Notes: a model not told the origin generated them from the sequence alone. A stretch of 64,000 nucleotides of DNA from JAGOMX01 sp041738135 (GCA_041738135.1 JBGSQK010000071.1:1-64000), one strand, 5' to 3'; positions 43,045 to 53,351 are shown, numbered from the stretch's first letter. Program-made: numbers and translations.

Positions 43045-43163
43045 GTCATCCCCGCGAAGGCGGGGATCCAGCATAAGAAGTGGAGCAACGCGACTCAAAA
43101 TAGTCTATATTGCAGCAGCTCCGCTGCACTTTTGCGCTGGATCCCCGCCTTCGCGGGGATGAC
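43045..43163. repeat. Palindromic repeat, family A, 119 bp
   Basis: Starts GTCATCCCCGCGAAGGCGGG and ends CCTTCGCGGGGATGAC. Interior GCGACTCAAAATAGTCTATA is shared with the other 119-bp copies. It sits inside the sucA-sucB-lpdA run, between sucB and lpdA. Confidence 0.97.
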
Positions 43164-43202
43164 ACTCGTAATACTGCAAATTCTAACGCTTCCGTTTACA
43201 GA

Positions 43203-44483
43203 TCACACATTCAGCAGCATCCGCTCAGGGTCTTCAATGCAATCCTTAATACGCACCAAGAATGTCACAGCTTGTTTGCCATCGATGATGCGATGGTCAT
43301 AGGACATGGCCAGGTACATCATGGGACGGATTTCAATTTTATCGTTAATCACCACAGGCCGCTTTTCGGTCTTATGCATACCCAATATGGCGGACTGTGG
43401 AGGATTCAAGATAGGAGTGGACATCAATGAGCCATAAACACCGCCGTTGGATATGGTAAACGTACCACCGGACATGTCTTCAACGGACAACTTACCTTCG
43501 CGGGCTTTAACTGCATAATCGGCGATGTCTTGTTCGATCTGAGCAAAGGACTTCTGGTCCGCATCACGTACAACGGGCACCACCAATCCTTGAGGCGCGC
43601 CGACGGCAACACCGATATCATAGTAATGTTTATAGATAAAGTCTGTGCCATCAATGGATGCATTGACCTCAGGAATCTCTTTTAATGCTTCCACACATGC
43701 TTTAACAAAGAACGACATAAAACCAAGCTTAATGCCGTGCTTTTGTTCAAACTTGTCTTTCAAACGATTGCGCATGTCCATTACGGCTGTCATATCAACC
43801 TCGTTAAAGGTTGTCAGCATGGCGGCCGTTTGCTGGGCATCCTTAAGACGCTTGGCAATAGTCTGACGCAAACGGGACATGGCCACGCGCTCTTCACGAA
43901 CGCCGTTGTCTTGTTGGACCACTGTTTTGACGGCCGTCTGTTGCACGGGAGCCTTTGCGGCAACTGGCTCTTGGGCTACAGCTGGAGTCTTGGCTAAAAA
44001 GTTCAGCACATCTTCTTTTGTTATACGACCATCTTTACCAGTGGCTGGAATCAAACTGGCATCTAATTTTTCTTCGCTCACAATGCGCCTTACGGCTGGA
44101 GATAATGGCTGTGCTGGTTTTGCAGCTGTTACAGGCTCAGCAACCACTTGTGGTTGAGATGCAGGAGCCGCTGGTTCAGTAACCACTTGTGGTTCAGATA
44201 CAGGAGCTGCGGGAGCCTCTGGTTTGGCTGCAGCTTCACCTGCTTCCACCATACCTAGCAGATCGCCAACTTCTACAGTTGCTCCTTCTGCCACCTTAAT
44301 ATCCAGTAATACACCCGTAAAAGGGGCATTGACCTCGACGGTTACCTTGTCGGTTTCCAGTTCCACCAAAGTCTCGTCCTCAACGATTGCATCACCTGGC
44401 TGCTTTAGCCATTTTGCAACGGTTGCTTCCGTAACTGATTCGCCTAGTGCTGGTACTACTAATGCTTCTGCCGCTTTTGCCAT
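43203..44483 (-). CDS. sucB: 2-oxoglutarate dehydrogenase E2 (dihydrolipoamide succinyltransferase)
   Basis: 426 residues: lipoyl domain with E-T-D-K-V-T-V-E-V (Lys46), Pro/Ala-rich linker, subunit-binding domain (S-P-A-V-R-R-I-V-S-E), and the catalytic core ending S-Y-D-H-R-I-I-D-G (His/Asp). It transfers succinyl from the lipoyl arm to CoA. Follows sucA by 29 bases. Confidence 0.97.
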   Translation of the reverse strand: MAKAAEALVVPALGESVTEATVAKWLKQPGDAIVEDETLVELETDKVTVEVNAPFTGVLLDIKVAEGATVEVGDLLGMVEAGEAAAKPEAPAAPVSEPQVVTEPAAPASQPQVVAEPVTAAKPAQPLSPAVRRIVSEEKLDASLIPATGKDGRITKEDVLNFLAKTPAVAQEPVAAKAPVQQTAVKTVVQQDNGVREERVAMSRLRQTIAKRLKDAQQTAAMLTTFNEVDMTAVMDMRNRLKDKFEQKHGIKLGFMSFFVKACVEALKEIPEVNASIDGTDFIYKHYYDIGVAVGAPQGLVVPVVRDADQKSFAQIEQDIADYAVKAREGKLSVEDMSGGTFTISNGGVYGSLMSTPILNPPQSAILGMHKTEKRPVVINDKIEIRPMMYLAMSYDHRIIDGKQAVTFLVRIKDCIEDPERMLLNV

Positions 44484-44512
44484 TTATTCCTCTGATTTTT
44501 TATAACGGTAGC

Positions 44513-47305
44513 TTAATCCATACTCAACGCACGATCAACCAACTCTTTTTGAACCTTCTCATGTTTTTTTGCAAAGCCTGTGGCCGTGGCAGCAGCTGCC
44601 GGCCTGCCCAAATAATGCGGACGACTTGTTTCCATGCCGATGTTTGTGATCACTTTTTCAATGCGATGATCAATAAACTGCCAAGCTCCCATGTTTTCAG
44701 GCTCTTCCTGACACCAGACCACCTCATGGGCATTCCGGTAATTCAACAAGATTTGGGTGAGCAGATCGTCAGGGAACGGATAGAGCTGCTCAATACGAAT
44801 GATTGCAATATCTTTAATCTGGCGTTCCATACGTTCTGCAAGCAGATCATAATAGACCTTACCTGTACACAAAATAACCCGTCGCACATTTTTGTTTGAT
44901 CGAACTGCCGCATCCACATCATCGTAGACGCGATGGAATTGGCTACCAGGCCCCATATCTGACAGATTTGAAACGGCCAACTTATGACGCAGCAATGCTT
45001 TGGGAGTAAAAACAATCAAAGGTTTACGGATATTGCGCCTCAGCTGTCTGCGCAGTACATGGAAATAGTTTGCTGGTGTTGTGCAGTTGACCACCTGCCA
45101 GTTATATTCCGCAGACATTTGCAAAAAACGTTCTGGCCGAGCGGACGAGTGCTCTGGCCCCTGCCCTTCATAGCCGTGAGGCAATAGCATGACCAAACCG
45201 GACATGCGTAACCACTTGGCTTCGCCGGAACAAATAAATTGATCGGTAATCACTTGTGCGCCATTGGTGAAGTCACCAAACTGTGCTTCCCATAGCACAA
45301 GGCTATGGGGATTCGTTAATGAATAACCATATTCAAAGCCCAACACAGAAGCTTCTGACAAAGGACTATCCAACACTTCAAAGTACGCCTGTCCTTCTTG
45401 CACATGGTTCAAAGGGACATAGCGAGCTTCGTTTTTTTGATCGATAAACACAGCGTGCCGTTGGGAAAATGTACCACGGCAACTGTCTTGACCTGAAAGC
45501 CTTACGGGGCTGCCTTCACACAACAACGTACCGAATGCTAAAGCCTCAGCCGTTGCCCAATCAATATTTTGGCCCGTATCAAGCCTCTCGCGCTTTTCTT
45601 TAAGCACACGATCAAGACGTTTATGCGTTTCAAAACCAACCGGAATTCTAGTCAATGCTTGGCTTACGGCTTGCAGCATTTCCATGGACACTACCGTATC
45701 TTCTTCGTGCTTGGCCTCATCACCCACATCAAAGCCTGCCCACAAGCCATCCAGCCAATCGGCTTTTTGAGGTTTGTAAGTTTCAGCTTGCACAAATTCA
45801 TCCTTCAAGTAATCACTGTATTTCTTTTCAAGCTCTTCAGCTTGCACAGCGTCCAATACGCCTGCTTCTATAAGATATTGCTTAAACTTATCCTTGACAC
45901 AAACTTGCTTGGCAATAGCCTCATACATGAGCGGCTGGGTAAACGCTGGCTCGTCCATTTCGTTGTGTCCATACTTGCGATAGCAGAACATATCGATGAC
46001 CACGTCCTTTTTGAATTTCTGCCTGAAATCCATGGATAGTTTGGACACATAAGCCACAGCCTCAGGATCGTCGCCATTCACATGGAATATGGGCGCCTGG
46101 ATCATTTTGGCCACATCAGAACAATAAGGAGACGAGCGTGAATGCTTCGGACTAGTGGTAAAACCGATTTGGTTGTTGATGATAAGATGAAGCGTTCCGC
46201 CTACCCTATATCCAGGAAGCTCTGAAAGACTTAAGGTCTCAGCAACCAAGCCTTGTCCGGCAAAGGCTGCATCACCATGAATCAACAACCCCATGGCAAA
46301 ATCATGTCCGCGCAAGCCGTGATTTCTTTGCTTCGCACGAACCTTTCCCACTACTACCGGATCAGCCGCTTCTAAGTGCGATGGGTTGGCTGTTAAGGAT
46401 ACATGCATGGTATGACCATCAATCTCGCGATTGCTGGAACAGCCCAAGTGGTATTTAACGTCGCCAGAACCTTGCACATCTTCAGGGTTGGATGAACCAC
46501 CTTCAAATTCCGAGAATATGGCGCGGATCGGTTTGCCAATCACGTTGGCCAAAACGTTCAAACGACCACGATGGGCCATGCCAAACACCATATCTTTGAT
46601 GCCATGACGTGAGGCTTGTATCAATATCTGTTCTAAAGCAGGGATAGCGCTTTCGCTGCCATCCAAACCAAAACGCTTGGCTCCTGGGAACTTCACATGC
46701 AAGAACTTCTCGAATTGATCACCACGGATCAAGTCATAAAATATGCTTTTCTTATCTTCATTGCTCAGCGCGTAACGTTCATCCAGGTTTTCAATGTGCT
46801 CACGGATCCACTGCTTTTGATCTGGATCTTGAATGTGCATGTATTCCACACCAATGGTGCTGGTATAAATCTTTTGCAAAAGATCATAGATCTCTCTTAA
46901 AGTCGCAGATTGCCTATGCAACGCGCCACCTAAAAAGATCGGGCGGTCAAAATCATTTTCCGTAAAGCCATAGGTGAAAGGATCCAGTTCCTTTTGATAT
47001 TCACGCTTTTCCATGTTTAACGGATCAAGCTTCGCCAATAAATGTCCACGTACCTGATAGGAACGAATAAACATGGCAACGCGAGTGGCGTCTTCTAAGG
47101 CTTGGGATTGATCTACCGCAGGCGCTTTTTCCGATTGAACAACTTCTTGAAGCACAGCTTTTGCACCCTCATCCATGTTGTTAAAAACCTGCGCCCAGCT
47201 GCTATCAACGCTGCCAGGATCCTGCTGGAATTTGGAGTATAAATCCGCCAAATACAAGGCATTCTGACCATGTAGATAGGACGGTGACTCAGACGAATTA
47301 GACAT
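44513..47305 (-). CDS. sucA: 2-oxoglutarate dehydrogenase E1
   Basis: About 930 residues. The N-terminal stretch with S-Y-L-H-G-Q-N-A-L-Y-L-A-D-L-Y is the E2-docking region; thiamine-diphosphate and catalytic motifs include G-M-A-H-R-G-R-L-N-V-L-A-N and H-G-D-A-A-F-A-G-Q-G, and G-Y-E-G-Q-G-P-E-H-S-S-A-R occurs late. It decarboxylates 2-oxoglutarate in the TCA cycle. The ATG at 47305 is preferred because GAGG lies 5 bases upstream and the N-terminus fits the family; ATG 47341 gives 12 more residues. First of sucA-sucB-lpdA. Confidence 0.96.
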   Translation of the reverse strand: MSNSSESPSYLHGQNALYLADLYSKFQQDPGSVDSSWAQVFNNMDEGAKAVLQEVVQSEKAPAVDQSQALEDATRVAMFIRSYQVRGHLLAKLDPLNMEKREYQKELDPFTYGFTENDFDRPIFLGGALHRQSATLREIYDLLQKIYTSTIGVEYMHIQDPDQKQWIREHIENLDERYALSNEDKKSIFYDLIRGDQFEKFLHVKFPGAKRFGLDGSESAIPALEQILIQASRHGIKDMVFGMAHRGRLNVLANVIGKPIRAIFSEFEGGSSNPEDVQGSGDVKYHLGCSSNREIDGHTMHVSLTANPSHLEAADPVVVGKVRAKQRNHGLRGHDFAMGLLIHGDAAFAGQGLVAETLSLSELPGYRVGGTLHLIINNQIGFTTSPKHSRSSPYCSDVAKMIQAPIFHVNGDDPEAVAYVSKLSMDFRQKFKKDVVIDMFCYRKYGHNEMDEPAFTQPLMYEAIAKQVCVKDKFKQYLIEAGVLDAVQAEELEKKYSDYLKDEFVQAETYKPQKADWLDGLWAGFDVGDEAKHEEDTVVSMEMLQAVSQALTRIPVGFETHKRLDRVLKEKRERLDTGQNIDWATAEALAFGTLLCEGSPVRLSGQDSCRGTFSQRHAVFIDQKNEARYVPLNHVQEGQAYFEVLDSPLSEASVLGFEYGYSLTNPHSLVLWEAQFGDFTNGAQVITDQFICSGEAKWLRMSGLVMLLPHGYEGQGPEHSSARPERFLQMSAEYNWQVVNCTTPANYFHVLRRQLRRNIRKPLIVFTPKALLRHKLAVSNLSDMGPGSQFHRVYDDVDAAVRSNKNVRRVILCTGKVYYDLLAERMERQIKDIAIIRIEQLYPFPDDLLTQILLNYRNAHEVVWCQEEPENMGAWQFIDHRIEKVITNIGMETSRPHYLGRPAAAATATGFAKKHEKVQKELVDRALSMD

Positions 47306-47341
47306 GTGCGCCTCAAATGATTTCAATGCTTTTTGTGTCAT

Positions 47342-47668
47342 TTCTTACTCGTTAATTTATACTCGGATTTTAGCTAAAAATAGCTAAGGCTTCGTTAACA
47401 GTCTACACAATAATCAAAGCATCATTCGGGCGCAAGTCATAACTCGCACGGTAGTACTATTAAAATTTAAATTCTACTGAATGAGGCACCACATTCTTCA
47501 CATTGAACAAACAGTTAACATACTTTATTAACCTATCTAAGTTATAATTTAAACATAGTCATATTGAGTATTGATGATGAATAACCTAACAAGAAAAAAT
47601 ATTGATATGACCAATAGATGAGCATAGGTTGAATAATACTAAATACGACGACTTAAGGGTGCTAAAGA
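47342..47668. other. AT-rich intergenic region between divergent genes
   Basis: About 330 bases between sucA and the divergent hydrolase gene. It holds a small palindrome (TTAGCTA ... TAGCTAA, 47373-47390) and AT-rich stretches such as 47525-47560. It must contain both promoters. No ORF, repeat family member or RNA gene is visible. Confidence 0.6.
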
Positions 47669-48652
47669 ATGGAAAATAACCAGATTATTTTCAACATTGA
47701 AAATTCAGGTGGCTGGGTTACGATGAACAGGCCAAAAGCCATGAACGCTTTCGATGATGTTATGATGAAATCTCTCGCATCAACCTTGCAAGAATGGAAA
47801 ACTGCATCTGATGTTACATATGTGGTTATCAAAGGTGAACATAAGATTTTTTGCGCTGGAGGCGACCTTAAAGGGATTGCCGGAGATAACTTTGACGCGC
47901 TTTTACCAGCTATTAAAAATGCATACAAAATTGTATCGCTGGTCCATAACTTTACCAAACCCTCTGTGGCTATTATGGATGGAATTACCATGGGGCTCGG
48001 CATGGGGATGAGTATTCCAGGACCCTATCGCATTATTACGGAGAATTCAAAGCTAGGGATGCCAGAAGCCGCCGTTGGTTTTTTTCCCGATATTGGAGCT
48101 GCATATTTCTTTAATCGTTGTCCTGGAAAAATTGGCTTATACTTGGGCCTTACGGCAACAATTATTGGGCCCCAAGACGCTATGTTCACTGGACTTGGAA
48201 CACATTATGTTCCATCCGAAGAAATAGAAGAACTTTTAACACGTATTAGAATGGCTCATGGCAAAAACCTTGATGAAATCTTGCAACACCACCACAGACC
48301 ATACGAAGGCAAGGCTCCCTTCGAGGCTCATCAACATATTATAGACGACTGCTTTAACCAACCGAGCGTAGAAAAAATATTCCAAGCCCTCGCTCAAAAT
48401 GGCAGCGAGTTTGCAGCTCAAACCCTCTCCAGGCTAAAAGCCATATCTCCCTTAAGTCTACGCGCAACCTTCGATCTTTTTAAAGCAGCAGAAACCATGA
48501 CGATGGATGAAGTTATCGAAGAAAATTTAAATAGATATCTGAAATGGGTCACCACACCAGAAAGCCGATCAGAATTGCAAGAAGGGGTTAGAGCATTACT
48601 TATCGAGAAGGATAAAAACCCCAAATGGTTAAGCCCGCCAATCGAATATTGA
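47669..48652 (+). CDS. 3-hydroxyisobutyryl-CoA hydrolase-like protein (crotonase fold)
   Basis: 327 residues of the crotonase family: G-W-V-T-M-N-R-P-K-A-M-N-A-F near the N-terminus, A-G-G-D-L-K-G, D-G-I-T-M-G-L-G-M-G-M-S oxyanion loop, M-P-E-A-A-V-G-F-F-P-D-I-G-A with conserved Glu and Asp. The length and the G-F-F-P-D-I-G form fit 3-hydroxyisobutyryl-CoA hydrolases of valine breakdown rather than enoyl-CoA hydratases. Substrate is inferred. Confidence 0.82.
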   Translation: MENNQIIFNIENSGGWVTMNRPKAMNAFDDVMMKSLASTLQEWKTASDVTYVVIKGEHKIFCAGGDLKGIAGDNFDALLPAIKNAYKIVSLVHNFTKPSVAIMDGITMGLGMGMSIPGPYRIITENSKLGMPEAAVGFFPDIGAAYFFNRCPGKIGLYLGLTATIIGPQDAMFTGLGTHYVPSEEIEELLTRIRMAHGKNLDEILQHHHRPYEGKAPFEAHQHIIDDCFNQPSVEKIFQALAQNGSEFAAQTLSRLKAISPLSLRATFDLFKAAETMTMDEVIEENLNRYLKWVTTPESRSELQEGVRALLIEKDKNPKWLSPPIEY

Positions 48653-48747
48653 GGGGCTTTAAACAAAGATCACAACAAAGAACTATTCATACCCGCGACG
48701 CCAGTGGAAATCTTCATTAACTAGTGTACGTATAAGTGTTTATAATC

Positions 48748-48776
48748 TTGACTAATTTCTTTCTAATGTCTAATAT
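48748..48776 (+). promoter_or_regulatory. Sigma-70-type promoter
   Basis: TTGACT (48748-48753) and TAATAT (48771-48776) with the ideal 17-base spacer, 36 bases before the small membrane protein gene at 48813. Confidence 0.75.
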
Positions 48777-48812
48777 AAAGCATATTAACTTTACATTATA
48801 AGGAGCATTCTT

Positions 48813-49004
48813 ATGGACTTAATAAACAATATTCTCTTGGGCGGCTTTATTGGCTTGTTCATCGGCTTTATTATTCTCGTTCTTAGAAGAGGTAAAATTA
48901 TGGGCAGCGTTGACGCCTCTTTGCAAAAGCAAGACAAAGCAATAGTGCTGATGGAAGAAAGCAATCGCCTCCTGGCAGAGATATTGACTGCTTTAAAAAA
49001 ATAA
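48813..49004 (+). CDS. Small membrane protein, 63 aa
   Basis: AAGGAG precedes the ATG. One membrane span (residues 6-25, G-G-F-I-G-L-F-I-G-F-I-I-L-V) is followed by R-R-G-K and a cytoplasmic amphipathic helix (L-M-E-E-S-N-R-L-L-A-E-I-L). It resembles small alphaproteobacterial membrane proteins with no known role. It has its own promoter. Confidence 0.72.
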   Translation: MDLINNILLGGFIGLFIGFIILVLRRGKIMGSVDASLQKQDKAIVLMEESNRLLAEILTALKK

Positions 49005-49023
49005 ATTCACCGCTGGCTGCAAA

Positions 49024-49455
49024 TTACCGAATGGTATATTTCTTAACCTTAGCCAAGATTCCATCGATCTTACCCACCAGAAGAGAGATAGAGACCGGTT
49101 TTGAGACCATTTCGTCGAATTCTTGACGTACATGGGTTATGTCATCATCGTTGATGGTGGCATTGGTTACCGCGATGACGGGAATTGAATCTAGGTTTGT
49201 GTCCGCTCTGATGTTTTTGACGATGTTGAGTATATCCAGCCCAGGCAATGCTAGATCCACCAACACCAGATCAGGTTTGTTTTGGCGAGTGGCCTCCACG
49301 ATCATACGTGTATTCGCAACTTCCAGGACTTTATAGCCCTTGCTCTTAAGCAAATCACACGTTAAACGACGGTTTAATGAATTGCTTTCGGCGACAAGTA
49401 TTAATGGCGTACAAATCTCTGATTTATCGCCATTTTCATTCAAGGTTTTAGACAT
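49024..49455 (-). CDS. Single-domain response regulator, DivK-like
   Basis: 143 residues, receiver domain only. The phospho-acceptor is Asp67 (V-D-L-A-L-P-G), with Thr97 and Lys119 (S-K-P) in place. The usual acidic pair near residue 22 reads A-E instead of D-D, so metal binding may be altered. Lone receivers such as DivK act as relays in alphaproteobacterial cell-cycle control. A nearby histidine kinase is not present, so the partner is unknown. Confidence 0.82.
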   Translation of the reverse strand: MSKTLNENGDKSEICTPLILVAESNSLNRRLTCDLLKSKGYKVLEVANTRMIVEATRQNKPDLVLVDLALPGLDILNIVKNIRADTNLDSIPVIAVTNATINDDDITHVRQEFDEMVSKPVSISLLVGKIDGILAKVKKYTIR

Positions 49456-49571
49456 AGCAAACGACCTCCTAAACTACTCTTACATGTAGATTAGAACATG
49501 TAAGAGTAAATTTTCACTTAACTCGCTTACGTTTTTTACTCTCCGTCATGGAGAGCCTAGTATTATAACTC

Positions 49572-49685
49572 CGTCATTGCGAGCCCCGCTTGGGGCGTGG
49601 CAATCTACTGTTTGACGCAGCAAACTTATGTAAAACGCCTACACCAAAGTGGATTGCCACGCCCCAAGAGGGGCTCGCAATGACG
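49572..49685. repeat. Palindromic repeat, family B, 114 bp
   Basis: Starts CGTCATTGCGAGCCCCGCTT and ends GAGGGGCTCGCAATGACG-like (49668-49685). The interior CAGCAAACTTATG is the complement of that in the copy at 39175-39285, so this copy is flipped relative to it. It lies 13 bases past the rnr stop. Confidence 0.94.
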
Positions 49686-49698
49686 TGTGTTGGGGGCG

Positions 49699-51900
49699 TT
49701 ATTTATTTAAATTTGATCCCTTTTTATGTTTAACTATCTTACTCTTTTTCTGACTTTCCTTCTCAGGAATATAAGTCAGTTCGATGCTTCCTGTAATGGT
49801 TCGAACGTGTTTTATGCCCACTTTTATTTTTCTTCCCATACGGAAAGATTGACGTGTGCGTCTACCGACCATTTCCTGGGTGCGTTCGTTGTAAGTGTAA
49901 TAGTCATCGGTCATAGCCCTGATGGGCAAATAGCCCGTAGCGCCTACATCGCCTATTTTAATAAAGAGACCAAACTTAGTCACGCTCACAATTTTACCCA
50001 CAAACTCACCAGCTTGCTCTTTTTCCATATAAGCCGCCATAAAGCGATCCATGGTTCCGCGTTCTGCCAGCATGGCTCGGCGTTCGGTAGCTGAGATGGC
50101 AACACCCACTTCTTCGAAATCGAGAGGCTCAAGACCGCCCTCCCCTAAGTCAAAGGCTGAGATTAAGGAACGGTGAACGAGAATATCACTATACCGACGA
50201 ATGGGAGAGGTAAAGTGGCAATACTTGGCTAGATTTAAGCCAAAATGCCCCACATTGTTGGGGCTATAGCAAGCTTGCGCCATAGTGCGCAGAACCAGCA
50301 TATTCACCAAATCCTCGTCCTCATGACCTTTGGCTTGACCGAGCATTTTGTTCATGCCGTGCTGGCTTATATCAAGAGTTTTCAGCTTAGGGTACCCGAT
50401 GCTTTGCAAAACCTGGCCCAGCGATGCTACTTTGGCAGGATCTGGCCTATCATGGATACGATACATGCAAGGTTTTTGTCTGCCTTCCAATGCCTTGGCC
50501 GCGCAGACGTTGGCGGCAATCATCAGCTCTTCGATCAGGCGATGGCTATCATAGCGTTCCCGCGGCACAACCTTTTCCAGGTGGCCCTTGTCATCAAATA
50601 TAACTTGGCTTTCCGGCAGATCCAGATCCACCGTACAGCGATGATCCCGTTCTTTTTTCAAGGACTTGTAAACACCATAAAGGGGTTTCAGTATCTCTTT
50701 GATAAACTCAGGCTTCAGGTGTGTTTCCTTACCATCCACTGCTTCTTGCACTTGCGTATATGTAAGCCTTGCCACCGAGCGCATCAGGCCGCGGACAAAT
50801 TTATATTTGCGTACGTACCCCTTAGCATCGATAGTCATCTTAACGGCCACGCAGGCCCTCTCCACATCTGGCTTAAGGGAGCACATCTCATTGGATAAGG
50901 CTTCTGGTAACATGGGTATGCATCGATCTGGAAAATAGACCGAATTACCCCGCTCAATAGCCGTCTTATCTAAAGCATCATGGGGCCGTACGTAATAGGC
51001 CACGTCAGCAATAGCCACAATAGCTTGCCAACCACCTTCTTCATTAGGGTCAGGTGCCGCCCAGACCGCATCGTCGAAATCGCGTGCATCGGCTCCATCA
51101 ATGGTCACCAACGGAATATTCCGCAGATCTTCCCGGTTTTTCAGGCCTGGCAATTTAGCCTTTTCGGCCAATTCAATAGCTTCTGGGGAAAAGTGGTTCG
51201 GCAGGTTTTGTTCGATCTCACCAATAACACTAAACATCTTAGGATCATTGGCGCGACCAAGAATTTTCTTGATAATAGCCTGTGGCAAACCCATGTGATC
51301 CCCGCGAGGCACATCGGCCACCACCAGGTCACCAGTAACGGCACCACCCATATCATTCATATGAACGGAAAAACGAACAGGCAAGCGCCGATCGGTGGGT
51401 TCCACCCATCCACCCAGTTTGGTGGCGAAAAATTCACCAATGATTTGCTCTTCAATGCGTTTTTCAACTTTGCGCACCAAGCGGCCTTCAAATGAACCCC
51501 TGTCAATACGCTGCAATGTCACCAGAGCGCGATCTCCCACGCTCAGTCCCGCTACTTTGCGGCCATGGGGACCTTTAGGCGCGAAGATATAAATCTCCGG
51601 TTTTTGTCCTTTTCCTTCCCATTTGATAGGTTTGGCAACAAATTCCCCATGATCATCCACATCGTAGATTTCCACCAGCGTCAATTCTTGTTTGATATGT
51701 TTGTGATAAGACCCATCCTCATGGGTCAGTGCCCCTTCTGAAACCAAGTCTTTCAACATGGCCTTCATGGGGATTCTTTCGCTACCTTTAATATGAAATG
51801 CCCGAGCTATGTCGCGCTTACTAATGGGCCGTTGCTGTGCCTCGATAAAATCGAGTAACTGTGCCTTGGTGGGAAAGGGTGGTTTATTTTTTTCTGTCAT
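49699..51900 (-). CDS. rnr: Ribonuclease R
   Basis: 733 residues: N-terminal helix-turn-helix and cold-shock parts, the RNB catalytic domain with D-G-A-D-A-R-D-F-D-D-A-V (metal Asp residues), and a C-terminal S1 domain (G-E-F-V-G-K-I-V-S-V-T-K-F-G-L-F) with a basic Lys-rich tail. It degrades structured RNA 3' to 5'. The family-size fit is good. Stands alone on the minus strand. Confidence 0.97.
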   Translation of the reverse strand: MTEKNKPPFPTKAQLLDFIEAQQRPISKRDIARAFHIKGSERIPMKAMLKDLVSEGALTHEDGSYHKHIKQELTLVEIYDVDDHGEFVAKPIKWEGKGQKPEIYIFAPKGPHGRKVAGLSVGDRALVTLQRIDRGSFEGRLVRKVEKRIEEQIIGEFFATKLGGWVEPTDRRLPVRFSVHMNDMGGAVTGDLVVADVPRGDHMGLPQAIIKKILGRANDPKMFSVIGEIEQNLPNHFSPEAIELAEKAKLPGLKNREDLRNIPLVTIDGADARDFDDAVWAAPDPNEEGGWQAIVAIADVAYYVRPHDALDKTAIERGNSVYFPDRCIPMLPEALSNEMCSLKPDVERACVAVKMTIDAKGYVRKYKFVRGLMRSVARLTYTQVQEAVDGKETHLKPEFIKEILKPLYGVYKSLKKERDHRCTVDLDLPESQVIFDDKGHLEKVVPRERYDSHRLIEELMIAANVCAAKALEGRQKPCMYRIHDRPDPAKVASLGQVLQSIGYPKLKTLDISQHGMNKMLGQAKGHEDEDLVNMLVLRTMAQACYSPNNVGHFGLNLAKYCHFTSPIRRYSDILVHRSLISAFDLGEGGLEPLDFEEVGVAISATERRAMLAERGTMDRFMAAYMEKEQAGEFVGKIVSVTKFGLFIKIGDVGATGYLPIRAMTDDYYTYNERTQEMVGRRTRQSFRMGRKIKVGIKHVRTITGSIELTYIPEKESQKKSKIVKHKKGSNLNK

Positions 51901-52181
51901 CTAATTCCTTGTATTTGTTTAACAGTACAAGATTAATGCAGAAAAGGGAAGGTTATTCGGAAGTCCTGTCATAGATGCAACAAATGTTTCGCTACTTTAG
52001 CAATATTGAGTTAGTGCCGACTATTCCGAGGTCCATGTCGAAATAGTCATGCTATATTCTCCTATCCAGCACCTACAAAACACATCATACCAAATCCCTC
52101 ATTCAACCTTAATCATTTTCTCCCCCCTCCACATATGTTATCATAGGCCCCAGAAACGAAACCAGATATGGATATATCCGA

Positions 52182-53351
52182 ATGAACATTCATGAATATC
52201 AAGCGAAAGCATTGCTTCGCCAGTACGGCGCGCCGGTTGGCAATGGCAAAGTGGCTTACACACCGGAAGAAGCGGTTGCGGCTGCAAAGGAATTGGGCGG
52301 CAAGGTTTGGGCTGTGAAGGCTCAGATCCATGCGGGCGGACGTGGTAAGGGTGGCGGCGTAAAGATCGCTAAGTCTTTGGACGAGGTAAAAACATACGCG
52401 GACCAGATTTTGGGTATGACCTTGATTACACCGCAAACGGGTCCAGAAGGACAACATGTGAAGCGTGTCTACATTGAGCAAGGTTCTGAGATTGAAAGCG
52501 AGCTTTATTTCAGTTTACTCATCGACCGGAAGAGCAAGCGCATCGTCGCCATGGCCTCCACCCAAGGCGGTATGGATATTGAGGAAGTAGCCGCAAAGCA
52601 CCCCGAGGCTATTATTCGTGTGACCATTGACCCAATTACTGGTTTTCAAGGTTTTCATGCTCGCAAGTTGGCATATGGGCTAGGTCTATCTGGCGATCAA
52701 ATCAAGGATGCCATTAAGTTCTTCACTGGCGCTTACAAGGCTTTCACCCAAGAGGACGCCAGCTTGCTGGAGATCAACCCTATGGTGGTCACCAAGGACG
52801 GCCATGTGATGGCTCTGGATGCCAAGATGGGCTTTGATGATAATGCTTTATTCCGTCATCCTAACATCGCTGAACTAAGGGATGCGGATGAGGAAAATCC
52901 GGTGGAGCACGAAGCCCATGAGCATGGTCTAAGCTATATTAAGCTGGACGGCAGCATTGGCTGCATGGTCAACGGCGCAGGCCTGGCTATGGCAACCATG
53001 GATGTGATTAAGCTTTATGGCGGCGAGCCCGCGAACTTCTTAGATGTGGGCGGCGGAGCTACACGCGAGCGGGTCTCGGTGGCATTTAAGTTGATTCTGT
53101 CCGATCCCAACGTGGAAGGCATTTTGGTTAACATCTTTGGTGGCATTATGCATTGCGACATCATTGCGGACGGTATTGTGGCCGCAGCAAAGGATGTGGG
53201 CATTACGGTGCCTCTAGTGGTGCGCCTTGAGGGCACCAACGTGGATTTGGGTAAAAAGATTTTAGCAAACTCGGGCTTGCCCATCATCTCAGCCGGAAAC
53301 CTGGCCGATGCGGCACGTCAGATTGTTCAAGCAGTGAAAGAGGCCGCATAA
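52182..53351 (+). CDS. sucC: Succinyl-CoA synthetase beta subunit
   Basis: 389 residues: M-N-I-H-E-Y-Q-A-K-A-L-L, the ATP-grasp region with K-A-Q-I-H-A-G-G-R-G-K-G-G-G-V, D-A-K-M-G-F-D-D-N-A-L-F-R, and C-terminal N-I-F-G-G-I-M-H-C-D. It makes ATP or GTP from succinyl-CoA with SucD. The stop overlaps the sucD start by one base (TAATG), so they are translated together. Confidence 0.98.
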   Translation: MNIHEYQAKALLRQYGAPVGNGKVAYTPEEAVAAAKELGGKVWAVKAQIHAGGRGKGGGVKIAKSLDEVKTYADQILGMTLITPQTGPEGQHVKRVYIEQGSEIESELYFSLLIDRKSKRIVAMASTQGGMDIEEVAAKHPEAIIRVTIDPITGFQGFHARKLAYGLGLSGDQIKDAIKFFTGAYKAFTQEDASLLEINPMVVTKDGHVMALDAKMGFDDNALFRHPNIAELRDADEENPVEHEAHEHGLSYIKLDGSIGCMVNGAGLAMATMDVIKLYGGEPANFLDVGGGATRERVSVAFKLILSDPNVEGILVNIFGGIMHCDIIADGIVAAAKDVGITVPLVVRLEGTNVDLGKKILANSGLPIISAGNLADAARQIVQAVKEAA

